A stretch of DNA of 64,000 nt from Sarcomyxa edulis (lineage: Eukaryota; Basidiomycota; Agaricomycetes; Agaricales; Mycenaceae): the NCBI GenBank assembly GCA_009761415.1, contig QUOL01000011.1:496001-560000 (forward strand). The letters are read 5' to 3'. The first letter of the stretch is position 1. Every line of letters starts with the position of its first letter. This document shows positions 13,361 through 23,945 of the stretch, one piece after another. Below the pieces are notes generated by a model. That model was given only the letters and a program-made list of their open reading frames with translations. It searched no databases and was not told the origin of the DNA. Position numbers and translations under genes: made by a program.

Positions 13361-14439
13361 TGATAAGTGTACTTCTCAGGTGGATAGCATGCCACCTCAT
13401 GATATATTTTATGCAAGAAGGCGTACAGAGACACAGGGAAGAGCTTCTCCGTGCCTACTGCAGACCGCGGATATTCCTCGAGGAACAGTTTTCAGCTGAC
13501 GAACAACAAGCCGTTGACCATGTGCACGGTGAACAAATTGAAGTTCTAGAAGTCATATATTGTATATTGAATTGTCGAGTCGGAGTCAGAGGGTCGCAGG
13601 ACGCAATCTTGACATGGTGAAAATCGCGAAAAAAACACAGACGCATCGCGAATTGATCGCAAACCTTACGCGAAGCTGGTCACGCGTGATTAAGACGCGT
13701 CGCGCCGCCTGCCATTCCGTGCAAAGCTCCCAAACAACGGCCTAGTTATCGCCGAGCTTATTCCGTATCCATATCTTTTCGCTTATGTATGTTCAGTTCT
13801 TTGGGGAAAATATGTCAGCGACATTGAGGATCGAGGCGTTCCCAGTCGATGGTGCAGACCACCACAGAAATTTGCAAGCTATCATTGCATTTTACGAGGG
13901 ACAACTATCAGCTGATGAACAACAAGCAGTTGAAGTATGTGCGAAGGTAACAAATTGAGCTCCTGGTAGTTGAAGCCAGGGCAATCGAAGTTCTGAGACC
14001 GACGGGCCTCCCGTGGGAGCATGGGAATGATTAGGACGCGTCGCAAGGCTTCTAACGAAGAGATCTAGTTGACGCTGTATCTATCTCGTATGCATATCAG
14101 CTACGCAGATATCGTGAAAGATTGTCACCGACTTTGTTGAGTCGATATCCGACCCCCAGCTGACGACGATGGAAGTGTCAATTGCGACATACAGACTCGA
14201 GAAAGAGTCTCTAGACGTGTACGAGACCTATAACAGCCAAATTGCACGGAACTGTTCGGAACGGATGTGACAGAAGTATCATCTGTCTATACATCACGAA
14301 CGTCGAATGAGATAAGAAAAATTTCGAATACAAGACATAGAGAATAACAACAAGAAACGGTCAACGATATCTAGACAGCAGAGTAGTCAGCGAGTCTCTC
14401 TGCCCTAGGAAGAATGAATATGGAAGATGCCAATTGAGG
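13361..14439. other. Gene-poor spacer with degraded coding-like repeats
   Basis: No intact gene was found. Two related fragments, about 13440-13560 and 13810-13990, both encode a stretch like FSADEQQAVD / LSADEQQAVE in the plus direction and both break soon after. Around 14105-14270 another plus-strand stretch reads like protein (LTTMEVSIATYRLEKESLDV) without a usable start. ACGCGTCGC occurs at 13695 and 14036. I read this as the remains of a dead gene or element. Confidence 0.4.
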
Positions 14440-15839
14440 CTATGCCGGCGATGCCCAAGACCAATCAAGAAATCCGGAACGCTCAAAGATCTCGCGGGCC
14501 GTCTTCTCGCCCTCTATCCGCTTCTCTTCATCAACACCATCCTGTATCTCTCTCCACGCCCTTACACTCTCGTGCACTTCGCGGGGATTGCTGAACCCGC
14601 CCACACATGGAATAGGTTCTCCGGCCGCTGCGGGACCAGACATTCTGATAGCATATCCGATGGCGAGACTGGGAAGATCGCCGGACCAACTTTTGGCCAC
14701 TTCGTTGACGGCGGCGAGAAGTTCTTTGGGAGCGGGATGCCAAGGAGGTGGGGTGGACGTTAGGAGGCCCATGCTGAGTGGGGATGCCGTGATGAGCTGT
14801 TTAACATGTGCGCGGTCGCGGAAGTGGGGCGCAAAGGCCGACAGAGTCGCGTTCTGGAGGTTCAGATGAGAGTACGAAAGAACGACGTCAACAGGTTTGA
14901 AAGGGGGGTTATGGCGAATCAAGAGGGCAATGCGCAGAAGTGTGGGAAGGGGGTATCCTGGGAATCGATAGTTAGCAAAAGTATCCTTCTGGTGGCCGCA
15001 AAGCATCACCTGTGATACCAATGTTCTTGATAAGGCCTTGTTCTTGCAATTCCCTCAACTGCGCAAACGCGTCAAGTATCTTTTGATCTCCTTCTCCTCG
15101 TATCTTGCCTTCGTCACCCTTTGACAAACCATATCGCTCTTGCTCTTCCTGTAGCGCCGTGGCGTGCTTGCCTGCACTTCTGGGTGAGACAGCTGTGGCG
15201 ATGAATTCGATATCATGGAGATAGACTGTGTCCAGATACTCGGTTTGCAGACGTTTGAGGCTTAGTATCACGCTGTCTCGAATGTTAGCAGGTGAGTAAT
15301 CGAACGATGAGGTCCCGTATCGGCCACATTTCGTCATCTGAACGGCAATGATAAGCATCACGATATGCTGACTAGAAGTTTTGAATCTACCAATTGATAG
15401 CTAGAACGAGGGAACTCGGCCTCCAGGGCTTTCAGCGCTGTCCCCAAGACTAGTTCTGAAGGGCCATAGTAGATGGATGTGTCGAAAGCGCGGATACCAT
15501 ACCTGGTGATAGCAGATCATTTCCAGAAGGAGGGACATGGTTCAAAAAGGCCTAGCGTACCGAAGCGCGAGTCTAACCGTACGGACAGGGACGGTGCTAT
15601 TCAAGACCGCATTGTCGTTGTATTGATTTGAGAAGGCCGCTGCACCAAAAATTATAGCCGGTAATTCGAGTGGTCCAGTTTTACTCTGTGGCGGGTTATC
15701 AACGGAGTCATTTCGGAACGATGAGCGATGAGTTACTAACCAGACTTCTTCCAGGTTTCGGAACATCATCGCTTTCATCTGGAATTTCATTCAGAGGTGG
15801 TAATGAAAACGAAGACTGGGAGATGATGTTTGCAAGCAT
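14440..15839 (-). CDS. ARA2: D-arabinose 1-dehydrogenase-like aldo/keto reductase
   Basis: NAD-dependent aldo/keto reductase that oxidises D-arabinose to the lactone in fungal erythroascorbate synthesis. Start ATG at 15839 (MLANIISQSSFSLPPLN); a longer upstream frame lacks ATG. Exons join through GTTAGT...CACAG, GTACGC...ACCAG, GTAGAT...TTCAG and a further intron near 14960-15010. AKR active-site features are present: Asp and Tyr in AFDTSIYYGPSE, Lys in LMTKCGRYG, His in LDTVYLHDIEF. Family signatures also include LPAIIFGAAAFSNQYND, PVRTVRLALRYGIRAFD, GLIKNIGITGYPLP and VVLSYSHLNLQN. A long insert with KGDEGKIRGEGDQK matches the ARA2/L-galactose dehydrogenase subgroup. The C-terminus is FLDWSWASPA. 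Confidence 0.88.
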
Positions 15840-16134
15840 TGAGGCTTTGAAGAGGCGAGCGATAAGAACGCAGTCAAGGTTGAGAAGAGAAGGCAAAGAA
15901 AGATGTCTGCAGGATCGACATCAAATTTCGCAATCCTTGCCATCGATAATTGTAAATCCGGACTAACGGTAACCGCCATGCGGTCACAAGGACAATGTCA
16001 CAGCACCAAGGCTCCGTTCGAAAGTCGAGGGTTGTGTCAAAGTGACTGTTCTCTAGCACGCTGCAGGAAAACGGAAAACTTGATTGCTGTAGTTGGTCTA
16101 CAAAGATAGACAGTGCATTGCAACTTTGTACTCT

Positions 16135-16714
16135 CTACATCTTGTCTCGGGACCAGCTATCAATCCCACGTATCAAATTAGATTCGAACGGAGGTTTGCA
16201 AAAGTAGATAAGAACGCACGTCCTTTCAAACTTCTGGTTGATAGTGACCAGCTTCGTTTGTTCGTCTGGTTTGACCGTGTTCCAAGGCGTAGGGTTGCTC
16301 TTGGTCCAGACAACTTTGAGACGTTCGCAACGATGATGGGCGTCTCAGCAGGCATACCAATCAGGGAAGATACGACTCACCTGAGGGGCGTGTGGCAAGA
16401 TGCCACAGATACCAGGTACCTCCAGAAAGCACAACTGCAATGATGGCGTAACTTATCCGCACGGACGTCAACCTCAATGGCGCAACAGGTGTGGGAGTTA
16501 CTCACATGGGAATGGCCTATGAATTTGGTGAACTCTATAAGACCGGACGCTTGAGAAGTGTCGATAGATGACTGACCTCGACTGCAAACCAGTTCTTCAT
16601 GAGTTCACTCCGTTTCGGCTCATTTGGAGCGGCAGAAGAACGGAAAGACGAGGTGGTGAATGCGCGACGAGATAGCATGGGTCCCATGGCCCGCGACCGA
16701 AGAATGGATTGCAT
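16135..16714 (-). CDS. NDUFA4/MLRQ-like small respiratory subunit
   Basis: Small inner-membrane protein of the NADH-ubiquinone reductase MLRQ (NDUFA4) family, which in animals is associated with cytochrome oxidase. Five exons (16714-16577, 16516-16506, 16451-16381, 16313-16220, 16156-16135) join in frame to 111 residues; exon 2 is only 11 nt. A mitochondrial presequence is visible (MQSILRSRAMGPMLSRRAFT), then WFAVEAIPIYAIIAVVLSGG forming one membrane span, TWYLWHLATRPSVVWTKSN, PTPWNTVKPDEQTKLVTINQ, and the end RTWSRDKM. The pattern 'span - LxxLA - W - NP.PWN - Y/INxxF' is what defines the family. The start was chosen at 16714 because the longer frame begins without ATG. The complex it serves in fungi is inference. 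Confidence 0.82.
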
Positions 16715-17302
16715 GGTTGATAGATGTAAAAGGACGACGACGACGGCGAGAAGGGGGTTGTCTTGATATGTCGGGGGTAAATACAGTCGAAGGGGGGCCA
16801 GAATTATTTCGCACGGAGGCTCGGGCACTTCCGGCCATGAAACGACCAGTCTCGACTTTCTCATTTCTATCAGCGCTCGGGTGGCTCTCAGCGCTCAGCG
16901 CTCACACTAGCGTACAGGTGCACAACTGGTGCATATCATGTTGCAAAAAAAAAACTCATGGACGATACGTACAAATACAAAAGAATAAAAGAGACCCCCG
17001 GGAGCCACTGGCCACCACGATAAGGATAGACGAAGGAGAAATCGTATATATAGGTAAAAGAAAAGAGAAAAGGCAGGGATTGAAACACACACAAGAAGAT
17101 AGAAAGTGGAAGTGGGGGTGGTACTGAACGTAGCGCGCATGAGATAACATAAGCATGGGAGGATGATCGTCTGTGGCATGAAGAAAGTTCGATATACAAA
17201 GCGAGTCGATGAAGAGATGGATGAAGAAGGGAAATAAAACTGAGAAAGGTGTGATGTCAAAAACAAGACTATGACTACAAACAGGAAGTGATGGAACAAA
17301 CC

Positions 17303-20300
17303 TCATAGAAAGACTGCCTCATCAGTGCACTTTCTGCAACTAGCGATAGCGGTCTTCATCGTCACACCGTCCCTCTGCAAGCGGCTTCTCAATTTCTCTA
17401 ACTGCTTCTCCTTTGAGACGTAGTTGGTGGAAACTACTGCAGACTGCACTCGTTCGCGTCCTTGCGCGTTACCACTAGCAGCGCTCGTTGTGTTTTCACA
17501 TGGCGTAGCAGGCACGGCGGTCCACGAAAGAGGCATAAGGTTCGTAAGTGTTTGGAACGAGAGTCGTCCGGCGAGAGGAGAAGACATGATCGAAGAGAAA
17601 GATGAAGGTGTAGTAGTTGTTGTTGTGCTTGTTGTGATAGATGAAACGGGATATTCGTGTGTTGGTATAGAGGAAGAACGATCGGTCAGGTCAACACTCT
17701 TCATTTCTGAAGACGCACCGACGGAATGCGTGAGGTGAGAGAATCTGCGGGAAGGATCACAAATCGATCCGTTCACTGCATAAAATATAAAATTAGTAAA
17801 TACACGTACGTGGTTGCGGCTTAAAGGTCGAACCATGTGAAGAAGTACTTGCAGAGGCTTGGTTTTTAGTGGCGAGATTTAGTGAAGGTAGAGGCTTCCG
17901 CTGAGGCTGACGGATGAAGGTCGGAGGAGTTGAACGAGCCATGTTCCGCATGGGGGACGGTGAAGAGACAGGTTGAGGGATGAAGGAAGGCATTGCCCCT
18001 CCACGCTTGGTGGGAGGAGTGACGAGCGCCGTAGAGTTGGAGGCGTATCTCGTCGGAGGCGTGAAACGAGACAAGGGAGATCCAGTTTTAGACTTGGGAG
18101 GTGTAGAACTGACCACCTCCGATGCGGAGAAGGTAGCGATACGAGGAACAGAGGAAGGTGAAGCCACTCGAGGTATCGACGAAGGAGAAGAAGCACGAGG
18201 AATAGAGGGAGGCGGTGTTGGGATTGATGAAGCCGCCGAAGTATTGACTTTGGAACTAGGAGGTGTCTCGGTCTGGACTGGTTGATGCAAAGGTCGTCCA
18301 AAATTAAAGGGGACCGATTCTTCCTCTTCTTCCTCCTCATCAAAGAAGACAGGAGCGGGAACATCAAATGAGGCACGCGACTGCTCATCACCAGCCTCCT
18401 CAGGAGGAGTAAATGTGATCTTGATTCCAACATCCGCAAAAATCTCTTCCTCTTCGAACTCTCCCGACTTCTCTTGAATATCTTCTTCTTCCTCTTCGTC
18501 CTCCTCCATAACAACTTCCAATCCTCGCTGCACAACTTCTTCAACACCAACATGAGCCGGTAATAAAAACGGCGGCATATCATCATCGTCCTCATCTCCC
18601 ACCCTGCCATAATTGAAGCCCATAGCAAACATCCCCTTGCTGCTCTCATACGTAGGAATAACACCTCCCGCAGGAGGAGACGCGTCCATATCATCCAAAC
18701 ATCCAAAGAATCGATCGATCTCCGGTTCCCTCTCTTTCGTCGAGGAAGGGATCGGAACGCCCAAAGGGAACGTCCATGTCTTTGAAAGAGATGCGCGCGA
18801 AGCGTGAGAGGGACGAGAGACCTCGTCGACATTGTCTGCTGGTAATGGCGAAGACGATCTAGAACGTACAGTGGGTGTACCGGAGCCAGAGGTGGATAGA
18901 TCGGGAGTAGCAACATCCAAGCGGGCACGGAAATCATCGACGGAACCTAACGATGACTGTGACCCATCGGGGCTTTGGAAGCTCGCATCAGAATCTTCCT
19001 CGTCTTCGTACCCAGCAAGGCCGTTATCATCTTCATCCGAAAGGTAATCTTGGTTTTCCTCTTGAACAGATTTGAGACCAAATCCAGCAACGAAATCAGG
19101 CTCTACATCTGTAGCCGAGCTCTCAGAATCGAGTGACGTGAAACCTAAGCCTCTCCTGCGACCAAAGGGAACGTTGGCAAACGCGGTCTGGAGAGCCTTA
19201 GGAGTGGGCGTGGCTAGTAGATCGGCCTTCTCAAGCTCCTTCTCGAGATCCTCTCTCCTCTTCTTCTCCGCCTCTAGCTCTTGCCGGAGCCTTGCACACT
19301 CAGCTTCGGCATTGCGCGACTGACTCGCCTGGAGTTTCAGTGCCTCGCACTCACTCTCAAGAGCCTCTACATCGCCTTTGAGGCTGACAACCCCCCTCAA
19401 AGCGACCTCCACCTCCTCGCCTTTCGCTTTCAACGACTTCTCCAAAACGCCCTTCTCCACCTCCAACAACCCTACTCTCGACCTCGCTACCCAGGCGTCA
19501 CGTCTCTCTGACTCCAACCTCTTCGCAAAGACACCAACTTGCTTCTCCAAATCTCCAACCCTTGTCCTCCACCCATCCACATCCCTTTTCAACTCATCCC
19601 TCTCCGCCTTTAAATCCGCAATCAACCTCAACATCTCATCACTCGGCTCATTGGACATTGTCGAGTCCGAAGACGATATATCCGATGCAGCGTAAGAAAC
19701 CGGTCTAGACATCGCATTCATATTCATGGAGGCCCTGGACCTCGACGAGAGCGCTCTTTCCAAGTCTGTAATCCTCGCCAGCAGCGCGTTATGACTTTTG
19801 AAAAGAAAATGCTGTTCGCTGGCACTGAGTGGTCGGGAGGTCTGATGGGGGAGAAAATCACCGTCGTCACCACTGGCACTGCTCGCGCCCGAATATCTTC
19901 GTTCCGCGATTGTGCTTGTGGGGGTCATCTCGGGTGTGGGGAGACCAGTAGAGGAAGGATATTTGGAGGACGATTTGTAAGAGATGCTGCTACGACGCGT
20001 AGGCTTATCAACAGACATGGGGGATGGACTGTCGGTGAGGGGTGATCTGCTTGCCGGCGTCGATGTTGTTGAGGAGGGAGTCAGGATGAGCGATTGACGC
20101 TTTGTTGCTTTTGCTGACAGGTTGTCTTGGGATGCTAGAGAAAAGGATTTCAGAAACCCCGAACGAGGACTAGGGGTCAAAGAGGGTGTCGGTAAACCTT
20201 GTGCGGTACTAACAAGACTGTCAGGTGTTAAAGACAACGGACGAAGGTTGAGGGTAGCTGGCCGTGGGCGAGCAGGAGAGGGCTTAATGACAGCGACTGT

Positions 20301-21072
20301 CGGTGTTACAGGTGTTGGTACAGCGAGTTCAGAGTCTTCCTCTTCCTCTTCCTCCTCCTCCATGAGAGTGTGGAGTTGGTCCTTCGAAGAAGATGACTGG
20401 GCAAGAAGTTTGAACGAGTCTCGTTTGTTCACAGACGAGAAGGCGCTGCCTGAGCCTGAGAACGTGGGTTTGCTTGTCGGGAAGCGGTCATTAGTAGGAG
20501 ATGGCATAGATCTGAAGGGGGACTCTGTCGCGGAAAGCTCGGGGATTTGGACTTTGGAATACGAAACATCTTGCTTTCCCTCCAAGGCCCAAAGAGCGCG
20601 TCGGCGGATTGAGTCCTTCTCGCCTAGGTTGATGTTATCTTCGGAAGTAGACGGTGGTAGATCGGGGAGGGATACTCCCATCAACTCTGCGGATTCCCGA
20701 CGGGTAGAAACGGAAGAACGACGGCGGTGGTGCGAATTGGGACGTTTAGAAGGACCAGCACCAGAACCAGACATGTTGTTGAAGGAAAACGAGAGGTTGG
20801 ACATGTCATGAGAGTTCGTTGACTTTGAAGAAATGGTAGAAACAGAATTTGAAAGAGAAACCGAAGACAACGAGGAAGAAATGGAATTATTTCTCGAATG
20901 GGAGCGACCATGAGAATAAGTCTGGGATGGCGGGGCGGCTTTGCCTAGTCTAAAGGATTCAAACTAGATAGGGATTAATCTCGAGACTGCTATCGAGTAT
21001 CAAGTGTAGACATACCCTTTGCTTAGCTGCGGGTTCATCTCTGGCGTGATCGACAACGAGTGGGCTGTCCAT
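17303..21072 (-). CDS. Large Ser/Pro-rich coiled-coil protein, function unknown
   Basis: Not recognised. Three exons (21072-21016, 20963-17810, 17775-17303) join exactly in frame to 1227 residues. The first 330 residues are low-complexity and rich in Ser/Thr/Pro with many SP/TP sites. A coiled coil follows (from HNALLARITDLERALSSRSR through a Lys/Glu heptad region ending EKKRREDLEKELEKADLL). Then come a long acidic, Ser-rich part (DEDDNGLAGYEDEEDSDAS, VVMEEDEEEEEDIQEK) and a basic Pro/Ser-rich tail. The last exon contains YVSKEKQLEKLRSRLQRDGV and ends CRKCTDEAVFL. The layout suggests a cytoskeletal or cell-cycle-regulated scaffold, but that is only inference. Codon use and splicing look ordinary. 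Confidence 0.82.
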
Positions 21073-21679
21073 GATGGTTTTTTTTTGTAAAATTTTGATT
21101 TATTGCAAGGAAAGGAAGGGTGTAGCGAATGTGATCTAAAAAGAGAGGAAGGTACCGTACTGCGGTGTACGATTATGGGGTTGATTGAAGTCCTTTTGAG
21201 CGGACGGTGGACACGGAATGGCCTCGTTGGCAGTGATGGCGAGCGCAGAGATTCAACTTCCACGTGCCGTCTCAGGCCATTAATATTTTAAACTCCGACC
21301 ACTCCGGGGCAACGCCGTGGCTGAAAGACGGGAGTATGAGGAATCTCGCGGATCCGCGGCGGATTTGGCGGATTGCTTCAGTGAAATCGCTTCAGTAAAT
21401 TACTTCAGCACATTCCTTCAGCAGATTGCTTCAGGGAACCTGCTTCAGACACATCGCTGAAGTGATATTACTCCAGTAAATATATACACAAATTTGCTCA
21501 AGTAACTAGTGCTTCAATAAATGCCTACGAAAATCTGCTGAAGTATCAAGTGCTTCAGTAGATGCCTACGAAAATCTGCTTAAGCATGGTTGCTTCAGTA
21601 AGATTCTATAAAAGCTCTCAGGTTCAATTTCAGAGATGTATCATTATTTATACCAGATCTAGGATTAAACAGTGCGTCC

Positions 21680-21768
21680 TGAGTTAGCGTTAGGAGGTTA
21701 GGAGGTTAGGGTTAGGAAGTTAGGGTTAGAGGTTAGAGGTTAGGGTTAGGGTTGTTAGGGTTATAGGA
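21680..21768 (+). repeat. Interstitial TTAGGG-like tract
   Basis: A degenerate run of TTAGGG, TTAGAGG and TTAGGAGG words inside the foldback element. TTAGGG is the usual telomere unit of filamentous fungi, so this is an interstitial telomere-like tract; the irregular units argue against a recent telomere fusion. Confidence 0.7.
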
Positions 21769-21790
21769 TTATATATTTCTCGGTAAATAT

Positions 21791-21875
21791 GTGCTCTGTG
21801 GCTTATTGGTTAGTGTCTCAAGTTAGGTGTGTCGTGGCCGGGTGAGGGTCAGGGTTCGAATCTGCGTTGGGTTCC
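21791..21875 (+). ncRNA. tRNA-like segment with pol III A and B boxes (SINE-like)
   Basis: TGGCTTATTGG at 21799-21809 matches the A box pattern TRGCNNAGYNGG fairly well, and GGTTCGAATCT at 21853-21863 matches the B box. Spacing of about 45-55 bp is right for a pol III internal promoter. I could not fold a full tRNA: the acceptor stem does not pair convincingly. A tRNA-derived SINE head inside the foldback element is the best reading. Confidence 0.5.
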
Positions 21876-22374
21876 TTTTTACGCGCCGGGACTGCCTTCT
21901 TTTGCTTACAGCGAAATGGCTTCAGCGCTGAAGCCTGAAGCCATTTCACTGAAGCCATTTTGCTTCAGTGATTCCACTTCAGTAACGTCTCTTCTGCAAT
22001 TTGCTTCAGGACAATTACTTCAAGACATTTGCTTCAATTTTTTGAGATCATATACAATATTATAGTAGAATAGGTGAGAAACACACTGAGAGGCATACCA
22101 CAGAATATACTAAGACAAATTCTGCTGAAGCAAATCCGCCAAATCCGCCAAATCCGCCGCGGATCCGCCAAATCCCCCATACTCCCGTCGGTCTCCGCCG
22201 TGGTGGCACCTCACGCTCATTCCTCCGTCGGGAATCCGCTCTGGAACTTTGTTTTTCTATAAGAGCTTGAGTTTATCCTGACCGTATAGAACAGTCGAAC
22301 AACCTCATTTCTTCCTGGAACTTTCCAACCGTCTGATATCTGACAATCAGCGAATCATAGGATCCATCGCCACC

Positions 22375-23548
22375 ATGCATGCCCCAGTCCCCGTGTCAAG
22401 CAAAACCCTATTCTTTTTGTGCGACGTACAAACCAGATTCCGTGAGCTATACATGGCGATGTCCTGACCATCACTTGGGCATCTCAATCCTAATACCAGA
22501 CTCGCAGGCGCAGCTATCTATGGCTTCGATGAAGTGGTAGCAACGGCCAATAAAATGATCAAAGTCGCCAAGGTATACTTCACACACCATTAATATAGAC
22601 ATACCCGGTACAATGCTCACATATGTTGACTCTTGGTACAGATCATAGGATGCGAAGTTGTAGTCACGGAACAGAATCCAGCAGGTATTACAGACAGGCT
22701 TGTCTACAGGCCTGCCACTTGGTCGATGACCATGTACTAACGCCACACTCCCAGCTCTAGGACTCACGGTCCCTGAAATTGACTTGGCCTCTCTCGGACC
22801 ACTCCGTATAGCGACCCAGAGTAAAACCCTATTCTCCATGTTCACCCCGGAAGTGAAGACCATTCTTGATACGCGTCCGAATATTACCTCGGTCGTATTG
22901 TTCGGTATCGAGGTGAGCACCTTGTAATACGGTTATACATTTGTTTCTTGTTCTCTGGTGCGATTTTGGCCCACGATCATCATGCATGATGTGGTAGTGA
23001 TCTTCTGCGACTTCTTGATCTTCCATACCTTGGGCGGCGTGCGCGCACGTACGTTTGTGCCCTGCGATCAACGGACGGCTGCGTGTACTCTCTCTATTTG
23101 GCTCAATCCCTGCTTCCACTGCTTCCGCCTCAGCGCCGCAGAGCCAGACTGCCATAACGACTATCAGAAGAGTTTAAGAGCTAATCCTTCCTGATCTTCC
23201 AACAGTCACACGTCTGCGTCCTCCAGACCGCCCTCGATCTCCTCTCGCACTCGTATCAGGTTCACGTTTTGGCAGACGGTGTCTCCAGCTGTAATCAACA
23301 AGAAGTTCCTCTTGCACTTGACCGCATTCGACAGGCTGGTGGGCTCGTGACCACGAGCGAAAGCCTCGCGTTTCAGTTGATTCGTGGGTTTTGGCTACTC
23401 CTTCTTATCGATAACACCTTTACTAACAACAATAACAATAGGGGATTCATCACAGCCAAACTTTAGGGCATTTTCTTCTCTCATCAAAGAAGAGAAGGAC
23501 AGGACGAAGAAGGCTATGGAGGTGCTCATGTGGAAGAGCGTATTGTGA
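22375..23548 (+). CDS. Isochorismatase-fold hydrolase (ISOC1/2-like)
   Basis: Cysteine hydrolase of the isochorismatase domain family, closest in layout to animal ISOC2 proteins; the natural substrate is unknown. Six exons (22375-22441, 22508-22572, 22642-22684, 22755-22912, 23206-23383, 23442-23548) join to 205 residues. Motifs are TLFFLCDVQTRF (catalytic Asp in CDVQ), IIGCEVVVTEQNP, GLTVPEIDLASLGPLRI, VVLFGIESHVCVLQTALDLL (nucleophile Cys in HVCV), YQVHVLADGVSSCNQQ, and the C-terminal SSLIKEEKDRTKKAMEVLMW. Length and motif order are complete, so the gene looks functional. The starting ATG follows a CACC context at 22371. Confidence 0.9.
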
Positions 23549-23945
23549 TACCGTATCCCTGTTGTTCGGTGTAGAGTAGATCTGTATGTAGTCTGTATTG
23601 CCAGTTTTGAGATTGCAAACCGTCATAGTCTGTATATAGCCTAAGCATGAGCTAAATCAGCTTTACAAAATTCCAGCGATTGCTAAGTGGTGCCGAAATT
23701 TGGGGACTAACACGATCATCTTCGAGGGGAATTTCTGAACAGCTAGATCACTACGTTGATGACTCTTCGATCATCGATCATTCGATTTCGCGTGGAGAGA
23801 CGCGTCGCGCGTCGTTGATACGTGTTGAATTCTAAAGCTCTCGTGACCAAAATTGCAGAGAACTTGAAGATGGTCTGCTCTAAATCCTCTCCCAACGGAC
23901 AGATACATACGTATAGTAGTATAGTATGACATGCACATATATAAC
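23549..23945. other. Convergent 3' spacer
   Basis: About 400 bp between the stops of the isochorismatase-like gene and NUG1. It holds both 3' ends and one copy of ACGCGTCGC at 23800-23808. No coding signal seen. Confidence 0.5.

Larger units (their letters stand above)
21327..22188. mobile_element. 862-bp foldback/TIR element, GCTTCAG-rich
   Basis: Non-coding. Both ends carry the same terminal sequence in inverted orientation: GACGGGAGTATG at 21327-21338 and its reverse complement at 22177-22188. Inside each end is a GC-rich block (GGATCCGCGGCGGATTTGGC type; the right end has the GGATTTGGC step repeated). Inside these, CTTCAG/CTGAAG words recur dozens of times in both orientations, so the arms can pair. 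An 8-bp CGCCGTGG occurs just outside both ends (about 21313 and 22194), not directly abutting, so a target-site duplication is uncertain. No transposase frame. Most likely a non-autonomous (MITE or foldback) element. Confidence 0.7.

Noticed and set aside
21791..21875. A genuine functional tRNA gene
   Set aside because: A and B boxes are present, but the acceptor and anticodon stems do not pair well, so a tRNA-derived repeat is more likely.
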